Assembly (NCBI RefSeq): GCF_038502225.1
Contig: NC_091300.1
Coordinates: forward strand, 42,967,532-43,031,531
DNA: 64,000 nt
Source of the DNA: Cherax quadricarinatus
Taxonomy: Eukaryota; Arthropoda; Malacostraca; Decapoda; Parastacidae
Direction: 5' to 3'
In this document: positions 19,794-30,575 of the stretch, piece after piece
Layout: every line of letters starts with the position of its first letter
Numbering within the stretch: position 1 is the stretch's first letter
Notes under the pieces: model-generated
The model's database searches: none
Told to the model about the DNA's origin: nothing
The model's input: the letters and a program-made list of their open reading frames with translations, nothing else
Position numbers and translations under genes: made by a program

Positions 19794-21350
19794 AGGGTGT
19801 GTGGTGGAGACTTTGTTATCACAGGGTGTGTGGTGGAGACTTTGTTATCACAGGGTGTGTGGTGGAGACTTGGTTATCACAGGGTGTGTGGTGGAGACTT
19901 TGTTATCACAGGGTGTGTGGTGGAGACTTGGTTATCACAGGGTGTGTGGTGGAGACTTGGTTATCACAGGGTGTGTGGTGGAGACTTGGTTATCACAGGG
20001 TGTGTGGTGGAGACTTGGTTATCACAGGGTGTGTGGTGGAGACTTGGTTATCACAGGGTGTGTGGTGGAGACTTTGTTATCACAGGGTGTGTGGTGGAGA
20101 CTTGGTTATCACAGGGTGTGTGGTGGAGACTTGGTTATCACAGGGTGTGTGGTGGAGACTTTGTTATCACAGGGTGTGTGGTGGAGACTTTGTTATCACA
20201 GGGTGTGTGGTGGAGACTTTGTTATCACAGGGTGTGTGGTGGAGACTTGGTTATCACAGGGTGTGTGGTGGAGACTTGGTTATCAGAGGGTGTGTGGTGG
20301 AGACTTGGTTATCAGAGGGTGTGTGGTGGAGACTTGGTTATCACAGGGTGTGTGGTGGAGACTTGGTTATCAGAGGGTGTGTGGTGGAGACTTGGTTATC
20401 AGAGGGTGTGTGGTGGAGACTTGGTTATCAGAGGGTGTGTGGTGGAGACTTGGTTATCACAGGGTGTGTGGTGGAGACTTGGTTATCAGAGGGTGTGTGG
20501 TGGAGACTTGGTTATCAGAGGGTGTGTGGTGGAGACTTGGTTATCACAGGGTGTGTGGTGGAGACTTGGTTATCAGAGGGTGTGTGGTGGAGACTTGGTT
20601 ATCAGAGGGTGTGTGGTGGAGACTTGGTTATCACAGGGTGTGTGGTGGAGACTTGGTTATCAGAGGGTGTGTGGTGGAGACTTGGTTATCAGAGGGTGTG
20701 TGGTGGAGACTTGGTTATCAGAGGGTGTGTGGTGGAGACTTGGTTATCAGAGGGTGTGTGGTGGAGACTTGGTTATCACAGGGTGTGTGGTGGAGACTTG
20801 GTTATCACAGGGTGTGTGGTGGAGACTTGGTTATCACAGGGTGTGTGGTGGAGACTTGGTTATCACAGGGTGTGTGGTGGAGACTTGGTTATCACAGGGT
20901 GTGTGGTGGAGACTTGGTTATCACAGGGTGTGTGGTGGAGACTTGGTTATCAGAGGGTGTGTGGTGGAGACTTGGTTATCAGAGGGTGTGTGGTGGAGAC
21001 TTGGTTATCAGAGGGTGTGAGGTGGAGACTTGGTTATCACAGGGTGTGTGGTGGAGACTTGGTTATCACAGGGTGTGTGGTGGAGACTTGGTTATCACAG
21101 GGTGTGTGGTGGAGACTTGGTTATCAGAGGGTGTGTGGTGGAGACTTGGTTATCACAGGGTGTGTGGTGGAGACTTGGTTATCACAGGGTGTGTGGTGGA
21201 GACTTGGTTATCACAGGGTGTGTGGTGGAGACTTGGTTATCACAGGGTGTGTGGTGGAGACTTGGTTATCACAGGGTGTGTGGTGGAGACTTGGTTATCA
21301 CAGGGTGTGTGGTGGAGACTTGGTTATCACAGGGTGTGTGGTGGAGACTT
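19794..21350. repeat. 29-bp minisatellite, about 54 copies
   Basis: The unit contains ggtgtgtggtggagact and ggttatcacag. Variants are actttg or acttgg and atcacag or atcagag, and they are unevenly distributed (actttg mainly left, atcagag mainly in the middle). 29 bp is not a multiple of 3, so three overlapping stop-free frames of 400-540 codons appear. Not genes. Confidence 0.97.
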
Positions 21351-21385
21351 GTTAAATTCAGTATCAAGGTTAGCTTGGAAAATGG

Positions 21386-22100
21386 AAATTCAGTGAGTGA
21401 CATCAAACTACCCAAGCTAGTGACATTAAATTACTCAAACTAGTGACATCAAATTACCCAAGCTAGTGACATCAAACTACCCAACCTAGTAACATCAAAT
21501 TACCCAACCTAGTGACATCAAATTACCCAAGCTAGTGATATCAAATTACTCAAGCTAGTGACATCAAATTACCCAAGCTAGTGACATTAAACTACCCAAT
21601 CTAGTGACATCAAACTACCCAAGCTAGTGACATCAAACTACCCAAGCTAGTGACATCAAATTATCCAAGCTAGTGACATCAAACTACCCAAGTTAGTGAC
21701 ATCAAACTACCCAAGCTAGTGACATCAAACTACCCAAGCTAGTGACATCAAACTACCCAAGCTAGGGACATCAGACTATCCAAACTAGTGACATCAAATT
21801 ACCCAAGCTAGTGGCATCAAACTACCCAAGCTAGTGACATTCAACTACCCAAGCTAGTGACATCAAACTACCCAAGCTAGTGGTATCAAACTATCCAAGC
21901 TAGTGACATCAAACTATCCAAGCTAGTGACATCAAACTATCCAAGTTAGTGACATCAAACTATCCAAGCTAGTGACATCAAACTATCCAAGCTAGTGACA
22001 TCAAGCTATATAAGCAAGTGACATGAAACTATCCAAGTAAATGATGTCAAACTATCCAAGTTAGTGAAGTCAAATTAAGCCAGCTCCTGACGTCAAACTA
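21386..22100. repeat. 23-bp minisatellite, about 31 copies
   Basis: The unit contains ctagtgacatcaaactaccc. It is moderately diverged and decays towards the right edge. Confidence 0.95.
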
Positions 22101-22225
22101 TCATCATAACAAATACTCCATAAAACTGAATACAATAAATAATTAAGATTATTTCAAATTCTGGGTGTCCCAGTTATCAAATATTTTTACACTATTCCAG
22201 AAATGCATTTTTGTTGACGCTGAAG
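22101..22225. other. Short AT-rich spacer
   Basis: Nothing recognised. Confidence 0.5.
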
Positions 22226-22905
22226 CTGTAGAGGCAGTCAGAAAGTTGTAGAGGCAGTCAGAAAGTTGTAGAGGCAGCCAGAAAGTTGTAGAGGCAGCCA
22301 GAAAGTTGTAGAGGCAGCCAGAAAGTTGTAGAGGCAGCCAGAAAGTTGTAGAGGCAGCCAGAAAGTTGTAGAGGCAGCCAGAAAGTTGTAGAGGCAGCCA
22401 GAGAGTTGTAGAGGCAGTCAGAAAGTTGTAGAGGCAGCCAGAAAGTTGTAGAGGCAGTCAGAAAGTTGTAGAGGCAGTCAGAAAGTTGTAGAGGCAGCCA
22501 GAAAGTTGTAGAGGCAGCCAGAAAGTTGTAGAGGCAGAAAGTTGTAGAGGCATCAGAAAGTTGTAGAGGCAGCCAGAAAGTTGTAGAGGCAGCCAGAAAG
22601 TTGTAGAGGCAGCCAGAAAGTTGTAGAGGCAGTCAGAAAGTTGTAGAGGCAGTCAGAAAGTTGTAGAGGCAGCCAGAAAGTTGTAGATGCAGCCAGAAAG
22701 TTGTAGAGGCAGCCAGAAAGTTGTAGAGGCAGCCAGAAAGTTGTAGAGGCAGCCAGAAAGTTGTAGAGGCAGCCAGAAAGTTGTAGAGGCAGCCAGAAAG
22801 TTGTAGAGGCAGCCAGAAAGTTGTAGAGGCAGCCAGAAAGTTGTAGAGGCAGCCAGAAAGTTGTAGAGGCAGCCAGAAAGTTGTAGAGGCAGCCAGAAAG
22901 CGCTG
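22226..22905. repeat. 20-bp minisatellite, about 34 copies
   Basis: Unit gaggcagccagaaagttgta, with agtcag variants and one shortened unit near 22,535-22,556. It has no stop codons on the minus strand, so three spurious frames of about 90-170 codons appear there. Confidence 0.97.
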
Positions 22906-23284
22906 CATAGGCAGCCAGAAAGTAACTTTTCACCACGCAATGTTTATGAATGAGATACTCCATCTGGCTGACAAACTCTTCGCTCCAACAAATTATCGCG
23001 GGTGACCCCATTTCAAAAGTTATGATTCCCGGGAACATCAGAGGAAATAACAGTTCCACTGACCACTACAGTCAGCCACGCTGCATGTTAATGTATTTTA
23101 TGAAATCCGCAAATACACTGAAATACAATAAAAATACAATAGAATACCATTCTCTCTTCGTAATTATAATAATTATCATTGTAGAAATAATGATAATTAT
23201 CATTATTTTTACACACACATAATACAGTTTTAACTGACATGAATGAGATGCTGTATAGAACGTTCCTTGTTATGTGGAACATAT
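22906..23284. other. Unassigned sequence with an ATAATTATC-rich patch
   Basis: Around 23,155-23,205 there is a small AT-rich palindromic patch (attataataattatca followed by ataatgataattatca). Nothing else was recognised. Confidence 0.4.
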
Positions 23285-23415
23285 GGGACAAAATAGGTTA
23301 ATTTTGTCTCTAGGATGCGACCCACACCAGTCGGCTAACACCCAGGTACCTATTTACTGCAAGGTGAACAGGGACAGCAGGTGTCTTAAGGAAACACGCC
23401 CTAATGTCTCCATAT
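23285..23415 (-). mobile_element. SINE-like repeat fragment
   Basis: Contains ggctaacacccaggtacc and gaacagggacagcaggtg. The reverse complement of this core is shared with the plus-strand copy at 29.44-29.63 kb. I recognise it as a common interspersed repeat of decapod genomes; the name is not known to me. Confidence 0.6.
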
Positions 23416-23619
23416 GCTTAAATTTGCATATAAACAGAATAAACAGTATTCAAACATTTTAGCTTAAAACAAATTTTCTAGTGTAAATCAGACGTACGAT
23501 ATTTACACGCTAATATTCGTTAAGATTTGTGTAGACTAAGAAACAAATTATGTAAACATCTCGTAAACCGGTAAGTAATGTATAACTGTGAAATTGGTGA
23601 AGAGTGCCGACAAGCAGAA
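23416..23619. other. Unassigned AT-rich sequence
   Basis: Nothing recognised. Confidence 0.4.
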
Positions 23620-23712
23620 GAGTGAAACATGCGTCTTACTCAACATCAGCGACGGTCTGGAGTTTTGAGACTCTCTGACCGCGGGTTCAATCCCGGCCGG
23701 GGTATGGTTTGG
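23620..23712 (+). mobile_element. tRNA-derived SINE head (diverged)
   Basis: Shares acggtctggagttttgaga and a B-box-like gggttcaatcccg with the minus-strand copy at 32.4 kb. The 5' part (A box) is eroded. Probably a pol III-type SINE relic, not a working tRNA. Confidence 0.65.
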
Positions 23713-23718
23713 TTCTAG

Positions 23719-23981
23719 TTTCTTGGCACTCTTGGTGGTTCATCATCAGTGGGTGCAATTTCCTTGGCACTCTTGGTTCATCATCAGTGGGTGCAACTTC
23801 CTTGGCACTCTTGGTGGTTCATCATCAGTGGGTGCAACTTCCTTGGCACTCTTGGTGGTTCATCATCAGTGGGTGCAACTTCCTTGGCACTCTTGGTGGT
23901 TCATCATCAGTGGGTGCAACTTCCTTGGCACTCTTGGTGGTTCATCATCAGTGGGTGCAACTTCCTTGGCACTCTTGGTAG
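23719..23981. repeat. 41-bp minisatellite, about 6.5 copies
   Basis: The unit contains cttggcactcttggtgg and ttcatcatcagtgggtgc. It starts within a few bases of the SINE tail. Confidence 0.95.
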
Positions 23982-24927
23982 TCTAAGATAATTAAAGCTC
24001 CCTTGTCTTAAATTGAGCTGTTCAATGTTTGGCTTTTTGACTTCACGTCTTTAATTAAAGTTCTGGATCCCTTGATGGTCCGTAGCCTGGACCTTTCTGG
24101 CTCTCATTACACCTGCTGCTACTTACTACACGTGCTGCTACTTTCTGCACGTGCTGCTACTTACACTTGCTGCTAGTTGCTACACTTGCTTCTGCTTCAA
24201 CACGTGCTGCTACGTACTGTACGTGCTTCTACTTATTACTGAACCTTTCCTGGGTTTGAGCTTTCCCGATTTTGAATTTTCCAGGGTTCGATTTTTTCCT
24301 AAGTTCGAATTCCAGAGGATTCGGATTTATAAGGTTCGAATTTTCCCAGGGTTCAGATTTTCCTATGGTTGAAATCTCCCAGAGTTCGGAATATACTTAG
24401 TCTTCCTGTTCATTCACATATCGATCATACTAAAAGAAATTTCTGTCTACGCAGTTTCAAGCTTTCTTAGTTTCCATCACACTTAATTCATAATGTTGCA
24501 ATTTTCGGTCACTGAATGTTTCGGTTATTCCAAGTATCCGTCCTCTGATCCCCTCGTTGACCCACACACTTAAAATTACGAGTATTTCTAACTTATATTA
24601 GTACGTTAAAAGATTCAGTTACAGTCAGAAATAACTGAAACACTGTAATATATATTTTTTTAAACAAATTGTAACTCAGAAACTGCCTAATATTAATGGA
24701 TAAACACATTTATAATGTTGTGGTTTAAGGTTGGTAATCCTGAGAGTCCAGCCTGGCTTGACCTGACTTTGGGGTTGGCCCCGCCTCCTCGCCTCTGCTG
24801 ACCTGACCTTCGTGCAATTTTTGTGATCTTCAAGGTGGGTGCCTTGAAGCTGGTGAAGGTCTTTGGGTCCAAGGAATAAGAGATACTATCCCGTTCCTTG
24901 GATGAAAGCTGCCGACCACCAACACTG
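23982..24927. other. Mostly unassigned, with two degenerate short-repeat patches
   Basis: At 24,105-24,240 there are degenerate copies of a cgtgctgctactta-type word. At 24,240-24,390 there are degenerate ttcgaattttccnrgg-type words. No gene was recognised in the rest. Confidence 0.5.
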
Positions 24928-25512
24928 AAAAGACAGTGTGGTCACAGTGACACTGAGAAAATAGTGTGGCCACAGTCACAGTGAGAAGACAGTGTGGTCA
25001 CAGTCACAGTGAGAAGACAGCGTGGTCACAGTCGCACTGAGAAGACAGTGTGGTCACAGTCACAGTGAGAAGACAGTGTGGTCACAGTGACACTGAGAAA
25101 ATAGTGTGGTCACAGTGACACTGAGAAGACTGTGATCACAGTGACACAGAAGACAGTGTGGTCACAGTCACAGTGAGAAGACTGTGTGGTCACAGTCAGA
25201 AGACAGTGTGGTCACAGTCAGAAGACAGTGTGGTCACAGTCAGAAGACAGTGTGGTCACAGTCAGAAGACAGTGTGGTCACAGTCAGAAGACAGTGTGGT
25301 CACAGTCAGAAGACAGTGTGGTCACAGTCACACTGAGAAGACAGTGTGGTCACAGTCAGAAGACAGTGTGGTCACAGTCAGAAGACAGTGTGGTCACAGT
25401 CAGAAGACAGTGTGGTCACAGTCACATTGAGAAGACAGTGTGGTCACAGTCAGAAGACAGTGTGGTCACAGTCAGAAGACAGTGTGGTCACAGTCACATT
25501 GAGAAGCCAGTG
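24928..25512. repeat. Minisatellite with alternating 22-bp and 28-bp units
   Basis: The unit is built from agtgtggtcacagt and agaagac. The 28-bp form carries an extra cacagtg or cacactg segment. The left half is mainly the 28-bp form; the right half is runs of the 22-bp form punctuated by 28-bp forms. Stop-free frames of up to 125 codons over it are artefacts. Confidence 0.93.
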
Positions 25513-25599
25513 TTATCAGTTTCATGTAACAATAATCACCAGAGGCAACTTTGCAGTGTTTAGTACAATTTACCAAGACTAACAACCAGTTTTATCTAA

Positions 25600-25730
25600 C
25601 AATGATATTCATGAGAAACACTTAAACCGAGAGTGTTACTCAACACTGTCTTGTATACATAACACCAAGTGTGTTATTCAACACTATCTTGTATTGTATA
25701 CATAACACCGAGAATGTAAACCAAACTTGA
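25600..25730. repeat. Degenerate repeat of about 45-55 bp, two to three copies
   Basis: Repeated words are ttcaacact, tcttgtat and acataacacc. Confidence 0.6.
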
Positions 25731-26694
25731 GATGTCAGCAGGATATATGCACACCTGAGGCTAATGATAGTTTGTTTTTCTTCCTCGTCGTTTTCCTTCT
25801 TTCTTATCAGGAGGAAAGATGAGGAATGTCAAACAAGTCTCTAATTTTGCTGTCGTCAGGGGAAGGAGGAGATTGTGATGGGGATGAAGGGAAGGGGGTG
25901 ATCCGTACATTTCTTGAGGCAAGTTCGTGTAACACGTAGCGTGACTTGTCTCAACTTAATGAGCCTCTTTGACATGTCAAGGTCAGATCCATCATCAGCG
26001 TTCACCCTGCTGCCACTGTTGCTGCTCCGACCTGTAAACAAACATTTTCAACGACTCAATCATGCGGTATTTGTACTTGACAGTGAAAAGTCGCTATGTT
26101 GCATCATATATCGAATTTACCTTAATGTTTTCTATTTTCAAATGGCGTGTGCTCCAGACACGTGAAAGTGCACGGACTCAGTTAATCCACAAATCCATCA
26201 AGGACGAGATTTTCTGCAACACACTGATCGTACGCATCAGTTTCCGGCATCAGTCATGCGACTGCCCTCACCAGCTACTACAAATAAATTTGTCCGGGTA
26301 ATAAAGGTTTCCGAGGCAGCAGATGAGCGCCCAAGAGAACTTCCAGGAACACTTCCAGGAACACTTCCAAGCACCAACTACATAAACTAAACTGTTATTT
26401 AATTCCTTCATATCTGCAGAATAATTTCCGTTAAGCTTTATACAGTACGATAGAAAAATAGTTATCATATAAGAATAATGATGCTACTATTGTGAGAAAT
26501 ATGAAAATTTAACGATAAAAAAAAATGAAAAATGTTACTGGTGGACGAAAAGTCTTCACAATAAAATTCCATACACATCATATTGTCTATTATTAAAACA
26601 ATTTTCGGTATATAATACCACTGGCATGCAAAAAAAAAAAAAAGCAAAGCAAAATTCCCTGTTCGGTACAACAGAGACGACGTCTGGATCGGTG
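25731..26694. other. Mostly unique sequence
   Basis: No gene recognised with confidence. A possible minus-strand exon at 25,856-26,041 is discussed in the findings. A 12-bp triplet repeat (cttccaggaaca) lies at about 26,339-26,370, and an A run at 26,629-26,643. Confidence 0.4.
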
Positions 26695-26702
26695 CTCGTG
26701 AT
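26695..26702. repeat. Left target-site duplication of the hAT-like element
   Basis: ctcgtgat, identical to 28,676-28,683. Confidence 0.85.
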
Positions 26703-26721
26703 CAGAGGCGTCGCTAGGGTT

Positions 26722-26876
26722 GGTGTCACCCGGGGTGGCATCTTTGGTGTCACCCGGGGTGGCATCTTTGGTGTCACCCGGGGTGGCATCTTTGGTGTCA
26801 TCCGGGGTGGCATCTTTGGTGTCACCCGGGGTGGCATCTTTGGTGTCACCCGGGGTGGCATCTTTGGTGTCACCCC
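26722..26876. repeat. 24-bp subterminal minisatellite, about 6.4 copies
   Basis: The unit contains ggtgtcacccggggtggc. It lies within the hAT-like element, 19 bp from its left end, and appears to be an expansion of the subterminal sequence. The period is a multiple of 3, giving a spurious GVTRGGIF peptide repeat. Confidence 0.93.
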
Positions 26877-26913
26877 CATGAAATCCAAGGGCGGGGTGAT
26901 AGGGGTAGTAAAC

Positions 26914-28207
26914 TCCAGTTACATCACTGCTGTATGACCAGTTACATCACTTCTGTATGACCAGTTACATCACTGCTGCATGACCAGTTACATCACTGCT
27001 GCATGACCAGCTACATCACTGCTGCATGACCAGCTACATCACTGCTGCATGACCAGCTACATCACTGCTGCATGACCAGTTACATCACTGCTGCATGACC
27101 AGCTACATCACTGCTGCATGACCAGTTACATCACTGCTGCATGACCAGTTACATCACTGCTGCATGACCAGTTACATCACTGTTGCATGACCAGCTACAT
27201 CACTGCTGCATGACCAGTTACATCACTGCTGCATGACCAGTTACATCACTGCTGCATGACCAGTTACATCACTGCTGCATGACCAGTTACATCACTGCTG
27301 CATGACCAGTTACATCACTGCTGCATGACCAGTTACATCACTGCTGCATGACCAGTTACATCACTGCTGCATGACCAGTTACATCACTGCTGCATGACCA
27401 GTTACATCACTGCTACATGACCAGTTACATCACTGCTGCATGACCAGTTACATCACTGCTACATGACCAGTTACATCACTGCTGCATGACCAGCTACATC
27501 ACTGCTGCATGACCAGCTACATCACTGCTGCATGACCAGCTACATCACTGCTGCATGACCAGTTACATCACTGCTGCATGACCAGCTACATCACTGCTGC
27601 ATGACCAGTTACATCACTGCTGCATGACCAGTTACATCACTGCTGCATGACCAGTTACATCACTGTTGCATGACCAGCTACATCACTGCTGCATGACCAG
27701 TTACATCACTGCTGCATGACCAGTTACATCACTGCTGCATGACCAGTTACATCACTGCTGCATGACCAGTTACATCACTGCTGCATGACCAGTTACATCA
27801 CTGCTGCATGACCAGTTACATCACTGCTGCATGACCAGTTACATCACTGCTGCATGACCAGTTACATCACTGCTGCATGACCAGTTACATCACTGCTGCA
27901 TGACCAGTTACATCACTGCTGCATGACCAGCTACATCACTGCTGCATGACCAGTTACATCACTGCTGCATGACCAGCTACATCACTGCTGCATGACCAGT
28001 TACATCACTGCTGCATGACCAGTTACATCACTGCTGCATGACCAGTTACATAACTGCTGCATGACCAGCTACATCACTGCTGCATGACCAGCTACATCAC
28101 TGCTGCATGACCAGCTACATCACTGCTGCATGACCAGTTACATCACTGCTGCATGACCAGTTACATCACTGCTGCATGACCAGCTACATCACTGCTGCAT
28201 GACCAGT
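26914..28207. repeat. 23-bp minisatellite inside the hAT-like element, about 56 copies
   Basis: The unit contains ccagttacatcactgctgc. The t/c variant at ccagTta or ccagCta forms a pattern that repeats with an offset of 483 bp (21 units): the rare tgttgcatga variant is at 27,181 and 27,664 with the same neighbours. Confidence 0.96.
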
Positions 28208-28675
28208 GACTAATGTTTAGCAATGAGAATATTTAAAGGCCATAAAGCGAACTTTATTAATGATAAAATAAATAATGGTAGTAATATTGAGGAAACAAAC
28301 TCAAATACCACTCTGAGTATAGGCAACAGATCCTACATTTATTTATCTTCAACAATGAAAAAAACTTGAAAAATAAAGAAAAACACTAGTTTCGATTTAA
28401 CCTTGAATACAAGTAACGTCTCAATGAATCTGATATTTCATTTCCTTACCTTCAATCCCGCAAAATCATCCATCACATCATCAAAATCAATGATTTTCCC
28501 TATGTGTTCTGTAATCCTATAATAGGCTATAGAGAAACGAAGGATTTTTCTCTTATGTTGGTGCAGCACTGTTTTGGTCATTAGTGTTACCTTCTTTAGA
28601 GGCTCTATAGTGCCACCCCCCTAAATGGTGTCACCAGAGGCGGCCCCCCCCCCCGCCCCCCTTACGACGCCACTG
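28208..28675. other. Internal non-repetitive part and right end of the hAT-like element
   Basis: AT-rich, then a C run at about 28,644-28,655 just inside the right end. No coding signal. Confidence 0.6.
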
Positions 28676-28683
28676 CTCGTGAT
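28676..28683. repeat. Right target-site duplication of the hAT-like element
   Basis: ctcgtgat, identical to 26,695-26,702. Confidence 0.85.
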
Positions 28684-29439
28684 TTGCAGATTCAAATAAA
28701 ATGAGCAAAAAATAAGTAATACAGAACTAGTGAAATTACTCACTTTATACGAGTCATTGGCGCTGCCTCAGACAATAATGACAGTTAGGTGGCAAAGACG
28801 TGCCGAAACGTTTCACCTGCTCGACAGGCTTCTTCCAGTCGAAATACAAAGATGATAAAAGTAATACAGACAAGAGAAGTAATGGAGAAGTAGATATGAG
28901 AAAATCAATCGCTCAACCTTGGTAAGTGTTCACCTCCACACCTTCGACAATGAAGATAAACAACTGTTGCACATGTGTTTTACTCATCTTCCATCTTCGT
29001 CTTGGACACTTGAATTATTTCTTTTGCAGAGGAACGATTCGTCTTAAAGCAAAATAGATAACTGATACAAGCAGGCGTGGAAGAACACATTTTAAACATA
29101 AGTATTACTGATAACTTGAAGGTGAGGGAAGCCCTTGAAGACAGCTTACGTTTAAGGTTTTTAAGTTTCCTTTAGAGCTTGAATGTGTAGCACACTTCCA
29201 GTGTTCTCGTCCCTCACCTCCTTAGCAGGGATTCCTCCAATGTAATTAGGAAAGCGGAGGGTGAAAGGAATGGCGAGGAGGAAAGATCGATCATATCCCT
29301 GGGATCACTAAATGACGCCATTAGGGACCATTATGAGTCCCTGGAGCCCCTGAGAAAAGCCATTATGAAGAACGGAGCAATGTGTCCCTCGGGTCCCTAA
29401 GCTGAGTTGTATAAGTTGCAAAGGAATCTAGCACAGCTC
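28684..29439. other. Unassigned, with a fold-back arm and a decayed repeat
   Basis: 28,815-28,860 carries cgaaacgtttcacctgct and gacaggcttcttcc, resembling a single arm of the fold-back class. 29,300-29,400 carries words (ccattagggacc, gggtccctaag) shared with the decayed repeat at 31.4-31.6 kb. Confidence 0.45.
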
Positions 29440-29625
29440 GTAAGATCAGTAGTAGCCCCTCTGGCTACCAATCAGAGGACTCGAAGTTCAATCATGAGCG
29501 TGCGCGAACCATGGAGAAGTTAGCTTACACCTGCTGTCCCTGTTTACCTAGCAGTACATACTATAGGCAGCTGTGTATCAGCTGGTTGTTGTGCGTCTGC
29601 TCTTGGAATGTAAATAATTGTATAC
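29440..29625 (+). mobile_element. SINE-like repeat
   Basis: Contains a weak B-box-like agttcaatca followed by cacctgctgtccctgtt and cctagcagta. Same family as the minus-strand fragment at 23.3 kb. Confidence 0.6.
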
Positions 29626-30134
29626 CATAGGTAAAAAATGATCTTTGAAATAAGCTGAGGCAGAATATCAGCTCGTTTGATGCAATCATAATGCTATTAT
29701 CCATACCAAATTTCTGTTATCGTGACTAAAGCTACTCATAGTAAAGATATAATCACAAAAACAGTAGTCCATTTGTCGGAGTTCAAATCATATTCCTAAC
29801 TCGTTCTAGGCCCTAGATTACACGGTACAGCAAATTTTGAGGAAAGGGGAAATATCCCCCTATTTCGGCTGAAAAATGGGTTGTTGGCTTCTTAGCCAGG
29901 AACTCAAGCCACTCAAACATCGCCACCACAGAAATGGGATTCATTTATTTTATCAAAATTTATTACAGTAGCAGTGTTATGGCTACCTTACTACCTATGA
30001 TAATTATACAATAGAAGCATTCCATCGCACAACATAGGATGGATTCCCTGTTGTGTCATGAGTCAAGTATGTTACATTTTATTCGACGTTCGTCACAAAA
30101 GTATTTGTCATGGCCGCTCGACCAGCGAACTAAC
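29626..30134. other. Unassigned sequence
   Basis: No gene or repeat family recognised. Confidence 0.35.
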
Positions 30135-30429
30135 ACTTCAGAGTATATGAAGTAAAAGGACACAAGTGCAACTAATGTGACATTTTATTGTGGCAACGTT
30201 TCGCTCTCCAGGAGCTTTATCAAGCCATTACAAACAATACATGGACACAGAGGGTATATATAGGCTCAGAGTGAGGTGCAGTATTGTGTCCATGTATTGT
30301 TTGTAATGGCTTGATAAAGCTCCTGGAGAGCGAAACGTTTCCACAATAAAATGTCACATTAGTTGCACTTGTGTCTTTTTACTTTACATATTGTCGGTAA
30401 TTCTACCAACTTTATTACTTCAGAGTATA
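30135..30429. mobile_element. Fold-back repeat (copy B) with 13-bp target duplication
   Basis: The palindromic body has a left arm of about 30,149-30,249 and a right arm of about 30,285-30,390, separated by about 35 bp. Shared words include aaggacacaagtgcaact, tggcaacgtttcgctctcc and caggagctttatcaagcc. The body and its right extension (ending accaactttatt) are flanked by the identical 13-bp acttcagagtata at 30,135-30,147 and 30,417-30,429. The duplication length suggests a retrotransposition-type insertion rather than a cut-and-paste MITE. No coding capacity. Confidence 0.82.
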
Positions 30430-30575
30430 GCAGTTCTGGGGCCCCACTGTTGCGTTTAATGTCCAGTTTAAACAGCCAGTCATGTGGAAGATGGCTACTT
30501 CAGCCAAGGTGATATCACTTCGGCCCACCTGACTGAGTGGCAGATTTCCTCAGACACTGGTCGTGACCACTTCTG

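Larger units (their letters stand above)
26703..28675. mobile_element. Non-autonomous hAT-like DNA transposon
   Basis: The 5' end reads CAGAGGCGTCGCTAGGG and the reverse complement of the 3' end reads CAGTGGCGTCGTAAGGG, so 14 of 17 terminal bases match. Just inside, both ends carry related words (ggtgtcaccc near the left, and ggtgacacc reading inwards from the right). The element is flanked on both sides by the identical 8-bp ctcgtgat (26,695-26,702 and 28,676-28,683), the target-site length of hAT transposons. There is no transposase ORF; the inside is two minisatellites (24 bp and 23 bp) plus about 470 bp of AT-rich sequence. P elements also make 8-bp duplications, but the CAG terminal word fits hAT better. 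It would depend on a transposase supplied elsewhere. Confidence 0.85.

Noticed and set aside
19774..21443. Three overlapping frames of 400-540 codons
   Set aside because: Arithmetic result of a 29-bp stop-free unit; no start context, domain or non-repeat coding extension.
22553..23059. Minus-strand frames encoding WLPLQLSGCLYNF-like repeats
   Set aside because: Artefact of the 20-bp minisatellite.
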